Shown one piece after another: positions 1 through 11,890 of a stretch of 64,000 bases of DNA (its first letter is position 1; every line of letters starts with the position of its first letter). Under the pieces are notes generated by a model. It saw only the letters and a program-made list of their open reading frames with translations, was not told the DNA's origin and made no database searches. The translations under genes were made by a program, and so were the position numbers. This DNA comes from Stereocaulon alpinum. Lineage: Eukaryota > Ascomycota > Lecanoromycetes > Lecanorales > Stereocaulaceae. The stretch lies in the NCBI GenBank assembly GCA_018257865.1, contig JAEUBA010000009.1, forward strand, positions 1 to 64,000, read 5' to 3'.

Positions 1-1223
1 ATAAAGTCGAAGGATATAGAAGAATATAGTAGGGTCCTTAAGAGCTAAGTATAGTACGAAGGGCGTATATTATAGTTAGTATTAGAAATAATATTATAGA
101 GCGCTCGGTATAATATTAAAGAACACAGTTAAGAGTTACTAGTATTAAGGAGGCCTAGGGTATAATCCCTAAACCAAAAGTAATTATATTATTAAGGATA
201 AGCGGGAGTTTTTATCTAGGCACTATACTATAGTTTCTCTTACGGCTAGGAAAGGTACACTACGTGTACTATCTACTAGTTTCATAAATAATGTAATAGA
301 ACACCCTTATTAGTATATATAGATACTAGAATAGGCGTATAAACCAATCAATCAATCAATTTATAAGTCTTAACGGAATTCCTAGTACTATTATTATTAT
401 TAGCCCCCCTTAAATTAGATAAGACTCCCTAAGTAGATAAGACTCCTTAGGTAGATAAGACTCCTTAAATAGGCACTATTAGCGAAGTATTAACTAGTAA
501 GTACTAATACGCTAGTAGTATTATTAAAGAAGAGGTATATAGAAGTATTAAAGAAGAGATATATAGAAGTATTAAAGAAGAGATATATAGAAGTTAAGGT
601 CGCTTAGCTAAGCTACTAAAGGTTTTCGTATCTATAAGTAGCGGATACCCCTATAAGTATAAGGATTATACTCCTAACTATATTACTAAGCTAGAAGTAA
701 AGATTATATAGAAGGTTTATTAAAGTAATATTACTAAGCTAGCTAAAAAGATAGAAGTATAACTAATTACTAAGTTTATTAAGAAATACTGCTCCTATAT
801 TAAGGAAGATACTATCTAATAGCTAAAGGAAGGTACTAAGGAGAGAGTATAAGCCTAAACGGATATATATAAGAAGGAGCTAAAGAATAGGTCGTTTAAT
901 AAGGTTACTAAGGAATAGGAGGAGAAGTTAATATAAGACTATTATAATAAGGTTAGATAAGAGATTAAATAGGATCTTTTTAGTAAGCTCTAAGAGAAGG
1001 AGACCTTAGGGGACTAAGGTTTCTAAAAAAGGGGAATAGCTATTAGGAAGGAATTAGTAGTAGTACTTATTACTAGGAATTAGTAGTAGCGATCTATAGT
1101 AGCGCCTTAGCCGACTTAGCTACCATTTTTAGCAGGTAGCTCCTAACCACTTAGATATATTAATACTAGCTACCTAGCTGCAATATCATCTCCAATTGCT
1201 GTGTGCTAGTTACTACCTTTCAG
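1..1223. repeat. RIP-mutated repeat DNA, unclassified
   Basis: This AT-rich stretch has almost no CpA and very abundant TpA, the RIP signature seen across the window. Plus-strand frames are peppered with TAG and TAA where CAG, CAA or TGG codons are likely to have stood, so it is probably the remains of a repeat-encoded coding region. No protein family can be recognised. The RIP signal fades at about 1180-1223, just before the first readable exon of the STAND/ankyrin pseudogene. Confidence 0.75.
521..592 (+). repeat. 24-bp tandem repeat, three copies
   Basis: Three head-to-tail 24-bp units begin at 521, 545 and 569. Copies 2 and 3 are identical and copy 1 differs by one A/G transition. The unit length is a multiple of three, consistent with an amino-acid repeat in a former coding region of the surrounding repeat. 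Confidence 0.8.
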
Positions 1224-3873
1224 CGTGGCTGTATCAGCAACTTTGCACCAGCTGCGAGCTCTGCATTCAGCGGATCGCGAGCTTCAAGCTATTGCGAACG
1301 AAGTCTCCAACTTTCAGGTAATTTACAGCGCTCTTCGAGAGAGCATTGAGGAGCGCCAGGCGCATAAGCAGTTATCACAGGACAGTCTTCGTGGGCTGTC
1401 AACGCTTCTCGAAAGCTCCAACACGACATTAACAGTCTTAGATACGCTTATCAAGGACCGTCTTATCCGTGCCTATGCGCCAGATGGCGAGCCTAAGGCA
1501 ATACGACTGGCTTGGTTGAGACAGAGAAACAAAGTAAAAGGTCTGCTGGAGGAGCTTAGAAGCACGCGAGTCAGTATATCCGCGCTCTAGGGTGCTGCTC
1601 ACTTGTAAGGCTTCCTTTACACGTGGCGCTATGAAAGTAAGTGCAGCCTCGCTCATTTGCGTCTTTGTATCTAGGTCGGATTTATCCCGTATCCAGCTAC
1701 GACTTGATGCATTCGAGGGATTTCATGAAACGCACAACGAAATCCTGGTCCGACAGTCACAATATTTGGACACTGTCGGAATAATATTACTCCGCTCCGT
1801 AATAAGCGGCTTGGCGCCCGCTCCTAGATAAAACACCATAGCTTAGCTAGCTAGATTCAAATTAATCCCCAGTTTACCAAGCCCAATAGACACCCTGCGA
1901 ATCAGGTTGTCCGGGGCAGGTAATAGGGGATCAAGCCTACTAATCGGTACAACCTAGCAGCTAGGTTCTACCGACAGACACCATCTCGGAACGCATATGT
2001 GAGCAGAGATTGTCAGACGCTTCGGATCCGAGTGACTCGCCAAATCGGTCCCCATCCAATAGCAGCGATTCAAGCCCTATACTTACTAGCCAGAGCTCCG
2101 TCGATGTTGAGGAGCAAAGTCTGATCATCCCCAGACACTTAGATGACGAGCAGTCTCCATTGGTGAAGACGTATACGTATAATACAGTGCGCATCCGCGC
2201 CTCGAGATATCGTCGGAGCCAATGTGAAGGTTAGTGCAGTTGCTCTTGCCACCAAGTGAACTATTTCCGAACACCCCGAGGCACCGAGTCAGCCTTTGGC
2301 TCAATGTTCATTGGATTTTCAGCCCTCCCACTACAGCGACAGCGGTGCAGCGAAAAGAATTGCCAGAAGCAGTCTATTCCCACTCTAAAAGTGACCTATC
2401 ACTTCCCCCAATGGCTTATCGCGCGAATGATTAGCTTTGCGCTCTCTTTGACATACATGAATGGCCCGCAGGTCTCTCTGCACATGCCGCGAGTGGTGGA
2501 TGGTAATGCAGAGATTTTTAACCTTGCCGTTCAGGGCAACATATCGTGTGTGAAGAAGCTTTTCAAGGATGGACTTGCTTCGCCGTACGATGTAGCCGCC
2601 AGCAATGGTCGGACTGCTCTCCACGTTGGCATTCCCAATCCTATATCTGACTTGAATGAGGGCTGATGCTATTTGCTTTATGATTAGTATGCAGTCAATT
2701 ACAGTCATCAGGAAATGTCCCAATTCTTGATTGACCTTGGAGCCGATCCGTCCTTGGAAGATAAGGAGCAAGCGTATGGAACTCTTCTATCGAGGTTCAA
2801 TTACATATGGGTTAACGCGTCTCAGGAGTACTATCACCCTTGCATGGGGCCGTATGTTTGGCAGCTTGGTTCGACGATCAACGATCGATGCATGGCGCTG
2901 GCTTTTCGATGATGAAGACCACCTCGAATCTCGCGCATTCCCACCACTCCACAAAATCGTGCTAGGCTTGGCCTCGGTGGATTTAAATCAACACCTAGAC
3001 CTTTCAAGCGCAGGTATCGATGACAGAGATGCGGACGGCCGAACAGCACTCTCTTGGGCCGCAACGAGAGGTGATCTGAAGTCCGTTTCGTCGTTGCTCC
3101 ATTACAGAGCCGATCCAAATGTCACGTCCTTGCGAGGGCAGACAGCATTACATTGGGCCTCTCAAAATCCTACCGCCGAGTGTCCACGGATCTTACAAGC
3201 GCTCATTGATACTAGGTCGGATGTCAATGCTGTCGACTACTGGAAACGCACAGGGCTAATATATGCCAGCTGTAATCAAGATGACCCTCGAGTCCTAGAA
3301 GTCCTGGTCAATGGCGGTGCGAGAATTGACTTTCAAGATTGCTATCAGCGTACTTCTCTGGGTTATGCCGCGAAAATGGGCAAATTTAAGGGCCTCGAGT
3401 ACCTGCTATCTGCCGGAGGTGACGCCACGCTGTCCGATGCCTGGGGCTGTCCGCCGATCTTCGAAGCTATACAGTATAACCATCACACATCGCTCCTAAC
3501 CCTAATTCAGCACACACCGATACCGCTTGCGAAAGATATCAACGGATCATCGGCCTTACATATCGCGGCACGATATGGAGACGTCAAGACAATGACCTTA
3601 TTGGAGCACGGCGAATTGAAGCAACTTGACATTACTGCATTGGATGAAAACGGGATGAGTGCGCAAGATCTCCTCAATCGGCGAGAGGATCTGACTACCG
3701 GGCTCCAAGTTGCCTTCCAACGACTGACATTAGAAACTCGTGTTAACACGGCAACGTATCTTGGCCCTCAATTACCAGGATCAGAACTAGCGGATGGCAA
3801 TAGAGAGGGGGAGGAAGCTGAAGATTTCGTGGACGCTTTCGAGTATTTAGGTATTGGTGAAAATGTGTCTTGA
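1224..3873 (+). pseudogene. Decayed STAND-type N-terminal domain / ankyrin-repeat protein gene
   Basis: The reading fragments follow the order of a common filamentous-fungal family. A helical STAND-type N-terminal domain comes first (1224-1590, continuing about 1674-1810). A linker with a TVRIRASRY motif and a CSCSCH cluster follows (2010-2624), and ankyrin repeats fill 2688-3873, for example DGRTALSWAATRGD. The first exon is missing: the readable part opens directly after a TTTCAG acceptor at 1223, and RIP-mutated repeat lies upstream. An in-frame TAG at 2232-2234 sits where relatives usually carry Trp just before the Cys cluster. Another TAG closes the first block at 1588-1590, and the frame changes between about 2750 and 2820. 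A clean 63-bp intron at 2625-2687 joins TALH to YAVNYS. Relatives are often linked to NLR-like non-self recognition, but no NACHT or effector domain is present here. It could still be expressed as a shorter ankyrin protein. Confidence 0.75.
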
Positions 3874-4119
3874 AGTCCTCGATTAAAGGGCGAAGGCACT
3901 ATAACAAGATTAAAGTCTTAAATAATATCACTATCGTGACTTGAAGTAGACCGTCTTAGAGCAATTTAGTAGCGCCGTCAAAAAATCAGGGATCTTTTCT
4001 CTCTTATTAGGGGTATTTTATTACCTTTACTACTTACCTAGCTTAATATTACGACTTACGTCTAATACTAAGTAAAACTTGAAAGTCTAAAGGATTTGGA
4101 GCTTATAGAGAGGAGTTAG

Positions 4120-4904
4120 GGTTACCTATATTAAAATAATCTCGTAACTTTCGGAACTTCGCGTAACCCCCTTACTAAATTTTACTATAGAATCTATATA
4201 ACCTTATATTACTACTAATACGCCTCGAAAACCTATTAAATAAATAAATTAAGGTTAGAAACGCGTATAATTAGTCCTTTCTTAGTATAACTACTTTATA
4301 ATAATTATATTAATCTCTTCTATTTTTTAGTCCTTTACTACTATATATCTACTTTATTCTTGTAAGGACTTTATACTAAAGAATATCTCTTTACCTCTCT
4401 ATAACACTAACTAACTAATTATATAGGACGAGATAATTAGTTTAGAATTTAATTAACTCTATTAACGCGTTAGAAACTTATTAAAGTTTAGGGTAGAGCG
4501 CTTAGCGGAGATAGAGATAGAGATAGAGATATTAGATTAAAGAGTTATTAGTAAAAACTTAGCGGTAATAGATTTTTTAAATATAGATTTTCTTAAAGGT
4601 CTCTTTTTTAGTAGCGGTAGTAGTAGTATAGCTAGTTCTATAAATAGAGATCTTTCTTTTAAAGAACGCCTTAGTAGTTATATAATAGCGTTAATAATAA
4701 CTTTAGTAGTAGTTTTAGAGTTATTTAGAATACAAGATCTTCTAGTAATACTATAGTAAGGCTTTATTTTTACTATTTTTAGAAGCTTTTATAAAGAACT
4801 AGGTATATTAGTAGTTATATAAGGTCGCGTAGGTTCTATAGCAATATTTAGTAGGGGGGCTACGCGAAGTTTCGAAAGTTACGAGATTTTATTAATATGG
4901 GTAG
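4120..4904. mobile_element. RIP-mutated element with about 85-bp terminal inverted repeats
   Basis: The segment at about 4120-4203 matches the reverse complement of about 4821-4904. The best-preserved core is TCTCGTAACTTTCG followed by ACTTCGCGTA on each side. Most arm differences are transitions. The 0.6-kb interior has no recognisable coding capacity and contains a short GAGATA microsatellite near 4505-4535. It is probably a non-autonomous DNA element. I could not define a target-site duplication, and the right arm ends only about 17 bp before the adjacent Gypsy LTR. Confidence 0.6.
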
Positions 4905-4921
4905 TAAGACTAGGTGTTAAC

Positions 4922-5169
4922 TATAAAGGCTAGCGACGCCGGCTCTAAGCTAGCGCACTAAGGTATAAGAGACGTAAAGTTACTAGATTTAGGTATTAAG
5001 CAATAGACATAATTATATTACTTGGTAGTTAAGTAGTAGTAGAACTAATTTCTAAAGATCCCTAAATACGGGGGAGTCCTAGGTAGTAATACTATTGCTA
5101 AGCCCCTAGACCCTAATTAATATTATTACGCTAGCGTAGCTATAACGCGTATATACTTAAGGGTTAATA
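4922..5169 (-). repeat. Left LTR of Gypsy element 1
   Basis: This 248-bp LTR starts TATAAAGG (from TGTAAAGG by RIP) and ends GGTTAATA (from GGTTGACA). It is heavily RIP-mutated to its outer edge. Being at the left end of a minus-strand element, it is the 3' LTR in transcription sense. Confidence 0.92.
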
Positions 5170-5686
5170 GTATCCTCCCCTCTAGGCCCTAGTCCCTAGG
5201 TACTAAAGTATATAGAATAGACTACTCGTTAAAAACCCTTTAAACCTAGTAGGAAACGTAAGGGAAAAGAGTTAACCTAGAGGCGACGTCGTTAAGGCGG
5301 CGCCTTATATATATAGAATATCGTCTAACTACAGTAATACCTAAATCTATTATAATATAAAAAGAATACGTAGTAGGCGTAGCAGTAACGCGTAGTTATT
5401 AATAAATATAATCGATTACCGGCTGTATTAGCGGGTAATAGCTGCGTTATCGTATTATTAGTTATTATTATTTTAAATAGCTTTAATATATAGCGACGTC
5501 GCAGCGACGACGACCTATAAGTATATAAATAATAACTTTCCCCCTAACTTTCCTCTCTTCGTAATACCTAATACGACTCGTACGTACCCTAATATTAGCG
5601 TACCTATATCGTAATTAATATTACTAATATAGTTAACAGTTCTTTTTGTTATAATAATATCTAAATATTCTCTTAAGATCGTATAT

Positions 5687-5900
5687 CGCTATCGCGTAAT
5701 CAGCGTATATTATTAGCTGCTAATATATTACTTATAGGTATAACTTATATATACACTTAATATTATAAGTCGCTATCGCGTAACCGGCGTATATTATTAG
5801 CTGCTAATATATTACTTATAGATATAATATATATATACACTTAATATCGTACGTCGCTATCGCGTAACCGGCGCGTATTACTAGCTGCTAATACTTATAG
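5687..5900. repeat. 84-bp tandem repeat inside Gypsy element 1
   Basis: Two full 84-bp units start at 5687 and 5771 and a partial third starts at 5855. Each opens with CGCTATCGCGTAA and continues into TTATTAGCTGCTAATA or a near variant. The array lies between the chromodomain region and the left LTR, in the presumed 3' non-coding part of the element. Confidence 0.85.
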
Positions 5901-8900
5901 ACTATATTATCGATATACCTTTACCTTATAGGACTTATTTCTATATAGGGAATAACGATTATAATTGCGGCGACGCTCCTCCCTATTAATATTATAAGGA
6001 TAGCTACTATAGGCTTAATTGTTATTATAAGGTATATTATTCTAATAGCTCTGCTACGTCGCCTCCTAATATATTTAGATCCTAAAGCCGTTTCGTCGGT
6101 CTATATAGCGATCGGTATGGTATTATAGGCGCGAAGGCTAGACTTACTAAGTATAACGTAAGCGTAAGAAAATTAGGAAGCGTATTACCTAATAGCGAAA
6201 AGTATAAGGCTAAACTATAGCGATAAATAGGGCAGCTCCTATAATAATTACTAATCTCTAATAGGAACTTACGGCGGTGAGATAGTAGGTTACGGAACTT
6301 AAGTAAACTATCGCTAACTAGTAGTTTAAGTTAGGAACCCTCTAATAAATAATTACTAAGTATACTAAGGAGATAGAGAGTCTCTAGTAATATATTAAGC
6401 TCTTAGAGGAGTAATTATACCGCTATATATTAGCGTAGAGACGGCGTTAGGATATTTATTTATTTTTTCCTTCTTCTTTTCTTCTACTAATATTTAGTAG
6501 TATACCCGTATACGTCGTCTTACTAATATAAGATAGATATTTAGCTAGTAATTAATTTAATCTCTTCTTTATTCTACTAAGATATAAGTAAATAAGTATA
6601 ATAATTATAGAGGAGTACGCTTATAGTATAAGACTATTTACCTATAAGGTTTATAATTATTATAACTTATATCGTCGCCGCCGCTTACTCGCTACTATCG
6701 GTAGTATTTAAAGAACTGGAGACCGTATACGCTTACTAACTATCTACTCGTTAAAGGCTTAAGTTAAATTATAGGTATCCTTAAGCTCTTTGTCTAGTAA
6801 CTACTAGTTATATTCTTTACCCTAGCTAGTCTATTTAACCTTATACTAGACGCCTTACTTATCTTAAACCTTATCTATAATTTCTTTAACCTCCTATATC
6901 TTATTATTATTAATAAGTTTAGGGGCTTATATAAAGTTCGCTAACGTTATATCGCCGTCGCGAAGGTAGTATAGTTCTAATAATAAGATATAAAAAGTAT
7001 TATAGATTCTATAAGTTTACGGTAGTAGAAGGTAGTAAGCCTACGCTCCTACTTTATTAGTAATCCTAAAAGGCCCTACGAATTTATAAGATAACTTTTT
7101 ACTTAAGCGTTTTTACTTAAGATTCTTAGTTAATAGTATTACTAGATCTCCGACCTTATAGCTTTAAGGCTTATAATTCTTATTATACTACTTAGCTTAA
7201 GACTCTCTAGCGCGCTATAGGCGTTCTATAGCTTCGTCTCTTAATACTTATAGTAATCTAATCCTTTTATTTATAGTAGGTATCCTCCCCTTAAGGGACT
7301 CGTCCTTAAGCTCCTAACGAAGTTTAGGGTAATATCTATATATTAAGTAGAACGGCGTCGTTCTAATAGAGGAATAAAGACTATTTATATATATAAATTC
7401 TGCTATTAGCAGCTATTTCGCCTAAGTGGTCTGCTTATTATTAGCAAAGACCCGTAAGTAGTGCTCTAGTACCTAATTCTAGCGTTCCGTTTAACTATTA
7501 GTCTAAGGATAAAAGGCGGTACTTAGGCGGCGCTTAATCTTAGAGTAAAAATAAATAGCCGACTAGAAGGCGTTAGTAAATACTAAGCCTCTATCGCTAA
7601 TAATACTATTAGGTATATTATAATAGTATACTACCTCAGTATAAAAAACATCCGCTAGCTCAGCAGCGTTAATTATAGTAGTAGTAGGTATATACCTTAC
7701 TATCTTCGTAAATCGATTAATAATTACTAGAATAGCGTTATAGACTATATTCTTATATTTACTTAGGGGTAGACCTATAATAAAGTCTATTAAGAGCTCC
7801 TTCTATAGCTTATTAGTAATAGGAAGCGAACTTAGTTCGCTATAGGGGCGATAGCGGGGAGCCTTAGTTCTTTAGTAGATATTATAAGTCTTAATATACT
7901 TATTAACCTACTTAGAACTCCTATACTAAAAGTATTTGCGGGTAAGTAACTTATACGTCTTCTTAGCGCTAAAGTACCCTACTAGGGGATTATTATAGTA
8001 TTTACTAATAAGTTCTTCCCTTAAGGCTTTATCTCTAGGGATATATAGGCGGTCGTTATTTCTTAATAAACCTTCTAGGTCTAAAGCCTATACCTTACTT
8101 CGGAGACGGCGCTATAACAGTATACCCTTATTTATAGAAAAGGATTTCGTCTAATTATTAGTAGCCTATAAGTCTCGAATTAAAGTCTTAATTAAATATT
8201 AAGGATCCTTATAAGCTGACTTAATAATACCTCTCGTATCCTTTTAGGGAATAATAACTTAGAGGCCTATAATTTAAAACGCCGGCGATATTACTATAAT
8301 AATTTCTTTACCTTTCTTATCTCTACCCTAAAGTGCGAGTTTATTCTATAACGTTAGTAATAACTTAGTATTTAGCGGGGAACTTCCTTTATAATTAGGG
8401 CGTTACGATAGCAGATCCGCAGGATTCGTTTTTCTAGTATAATAAGTAATTTCGAAATTAAAAGCAGCGAGCGTTAGCGCCTATTTAGCTTACTAAGAAT
8501 TTAATTACTTCTACTTTATAAAGCCCTTAAGATTATTATAATTAGTAAGAACCTTAATAGTAAACGGGCTACCTTCTAAGTAGTACCGCTACTATTTTAT
8601 TACCGCTACTATAGCGAGTAATTCTTAGTCGTAAACCTTATAATTCTACTCCGCAGGAATTATCTTCTAGGACTAAAAGGTAATTAGGTACTAGTAGCTA
8701 TTATTATCCGGCTGCGTAAGTACTATTATAATAGTAAAGTTAGAGGCGTTAGTTTCTATATATAACTTTACTTCTAGGTTAAAGTAGCGGAGAAACGGCG
8801 TACTAGAAAAGATATCCTAAAGCTTTTAAAAAGTACCTTCGGTACTATTATTCTACTAAAGTTAACCTACCTTTTTCCCGTCCTTGCTACCTTTAAGTAA

Positions 8901-11637
8901 GTTGGTTAGAGGCGCGGTAACAGTAGCGTAATTATAAATAAACTACTAATAGAAATTTATAAAGCTTAAGAAGACTTATATATCTTAAAAGGTCTCTAGC
9001 CTAGGCTATTCCCTAATTATTATTACGCGTTCCTAATCTATTACTACGCTATCGGTAGATATAATAAATCTAAGAAATTCAACCCGTTTAGTACTAAACT
9101 GATACTTCTTTAGGTTAGCGAAAAGCGAGAACTAATGTAATTATTTTAGCACTTACTAAATATACCGCTAGTAGTCCGCTGGGTTCGCGCTATAAATTAA
9201 GATATTATTAAGATAGATAATATACGAAATATTAATAAGCCCTATAAGAGCCCTATTAATATACGCTTAAAACGTCGCTGGGGTGTTAGCGAGCCTAAAA
9301 GGTATAACTAAGTATTTAAAGTAGCTATAGCGGGTACGGAACGCAGTCTTCTACTTATTACCTTCTTTAATTTGGATCTTATAATAGGTATCCTTTAAGT
9401 CTAACTTAATAAACTTTTTAGCTCTATATAGGCGGTCTAATATCTTAGTAATTAAAGGTAATAGGTATTAATTTTTAATAGTTACCGTATTTAACCCTCG
9501 ATAATTAATATAAAGACGCAGCCTACTATCCTTCTTTAGTATAAAGAGGATAGGTGCTCCGGCTGAAGAAACTAAACAGCGTATCTAGCCTTTTATAAGC
9601 GTATTATTAAGATAGCGCTGTAGCTCCGCTAGCTTAGATTAAGATAGGTTATAGAAAGGCCTATAAGGCGGCTCCTTACTATCCTTAATATTAATTATAT
9701 AGTCGCCTTTCTTTAATAAGGGTAAGGTTCCAGCTTTCTTATTTAAAAAGATATTAGAGAACTCTAGTAGTTCCTTTAGAATCTATTCTAGGCTTCCTCT
9801 ATCTAAGTAATTAGTCGCTATAGCAGTATATATAATTATATAAACTTTAGGCTCCTTCTTAAGGTAATAGCTAAAGATAGTAGGCTTATTAACCTAAAAC
9901 TTTTTAGTATTAACCTTAAACCGCTACTACTCCGCTAAAGGATCGAGTAAAATCTTTATTTACTTTAACCCTAGTATACTAACTACGATATTAGGACCCT
10001 TAAGATTAATAGTATAGAAAAGTATACTATACTCCTTACCGCAGCCCTAGCTATTAATAAGTATATACTTAAATTAATAGGTACTATAGATATATATACT
10101 AAAGCTACTTAGAGCTTCTAGTAGCGGTAAGTTAGCGGTAGAAGGTAGTAGGTCCTATTAAACTATAAACTTCTAAGAGATTAAATTAAGCTATAATCTA
10201 GTATCTAGTAAAGTAGTAACCTACTATAAGCTAGTATTAAGCGTTATCTAACCCTTAGTTAGGATAGAAGGACTTACCTCTACTTTTTAGGTTTCTTCCC
10301 CCGCTTTTAAGGCGGTTACGGGGGCTAATTATTTTTTACTAATATTATACCGACACCGGTATAAGTTATAGGCTTATCGCGATTAGGATAATTTAGGCTT
10401 ATATAGCCTAGCTTTCCGTAATAATAGTAGATAAGCTTAGTTACTAAATCTAAATTAGTCTTCCGCTTTAGACTCCTTAAACGAGATTTATTTCGCGCTA
10501 ACTATAAGCTATTAACCCTTAGGCCTAGCCTATTAGGCTTAGAAATTCGTTATTCTAATAGGCGGCTCCCTTATAACTTAGAGGCCCTATAATTAGATAA
10601 TTTCCTATAAGTACTTAAGCCGCCGCCTCTGTAACGCTCGCGCCCTATAGTATTCTCTTATATAATAGCTTAGGTAATAATATTATCCCTATTATTAAAT
10701 ACCTTACCTATACTTAAGATTTTATTCTTCAGCTCCGGTCTTAGCTTAGCTAGAAAGAGGTTAGCTTTAAGCTTTAGGGCTATAGGCGGTAGGTTAGCTT
10801 CTAACTCCTCTAAGTAGGCCTTAAATACGGTAACTTTCTAATTAGAACGTTACTTTACCTCTTTAAACCTTTTATAGGCGAGGAGACGGCGGTTAATAGG
10901 ATCTATAACTAAATTATATAGGAATTACTTAAAGAATTCGAATATTATATTATCCTATCTATAGTCCTTTAGGTAGGTATTCTACTAAGAATTTAGGTTA
11001 TCTTCTAGGGCGTCTATATAGTAGACTATCCTAAATAGTTCGGTAGTAAAGTACTCTAAACTCTTAAAAAACTTCTTCTCTAAGTTAGCGAACTAGCGTA
11101 GGTATTTACCCTCGCTAATTCCCTTATAGGGTTATATATTCTTAGGCTGAAAGCTTTTCGGCACTAGGGGTCTTTAGAGTCTAATAGGTAGGTTCGTAGG
11201 CGCGCTAAAGGCGGGCGTTATAAGATATAAAGGAATCCTTTAGCTAGTAATATTAACTAATTATACTAATATAGCGGTAGTAGGATATTATTCCTCCTCT
11301 TAAACTATCCCTATAGGTATTCTAATAGTACTCTGCGACCTAAGGTATTAAATTATATCGTTTTCAGCTTCTAATACTAATAATTCGCGTAGTTACTTTA
11401 GGCGGCGATTTATCGCTTAGGCTTCTTATAAGCGTTACTTAAGATTAGCGTCGTCTAAATTAGAGGTATCTAGCTAAGACTCTCCGTCGGTCCTATAGCT
11501 CTCCGTAGGATCGTTGTTATTATTAATATTATTAGGTTCTTCGGCGTTAGCAACGGTTATAGTAGTATAACCGCGCGTCTAACCTAATATTACAGTAACT
11601 CCAGGCCTCTCCCTTAAAAAGGAAGAGAAATTAGAAC

Positions 11638-11885
11638 TATAAAGGCTAGCGACGCCGGCTCTAAGCTAGCGTACTAAGGTATAAGAGACGTAAAGTTACT
11701 AGATTTAGGTATTAAGTAATAGATATAATTATATTACTTAGTAGTTAAGTGGTAGTAGAACTAATTTCTAAAGATCCCTAAACACGGGGGAGTCCTGGGT
11801 AGCAATACTATTGCCAAGCCCCTAGACCCTGATTAATATCATTGCGCTGGCGTGGCTATGACGCGCACACGCTTAAGGGTTGACA
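11638..11885 (-). repeat. Right LTR of Gypsy element 1
   Basis: The 248 bases align without gaps to the left LTR. About twenty differences are visible, all transitions. Most lie in the last 105 bp, where this copy keeps C and G and ends in GACA. The outer part bordering unique DNA has therefore escaped most RIP. Confidence 0.92.
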
Positions 11886-11890
11886 TTAAC

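Larger units (their letters stand above)
4922..11885 (-). mobile_element. Complete Ty3/Gypsy chromovirus retrotransposon, RIP-inactivated
   Basis: Two 248-bp direct LTRs bound the element and the five bases TTAAC flank it on both sides (4917-4921 and 11886-11890). Coding is on the minus strand. A zinc knuckle at about 10370-10440 reads YYYYGKLGYISLNYPN, with the expected Cys and His turned into Tyr. The reverse-transcriptase active site at about 9199-9218 reads YLNNIL instead of YLDDIL. RNase H/linker sequence lies near 8400-8450 and a chromodomain near 6760-6900, so order is gag, RT, RNase H, integrase region, chromodomain. Stops from TAG and TAA occur throughout, so it cannot encode active proteins. 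A pyrimidine-rich tract just inside the left LTR fits a minus-strand polypurine tract. Confidence 0.92.
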
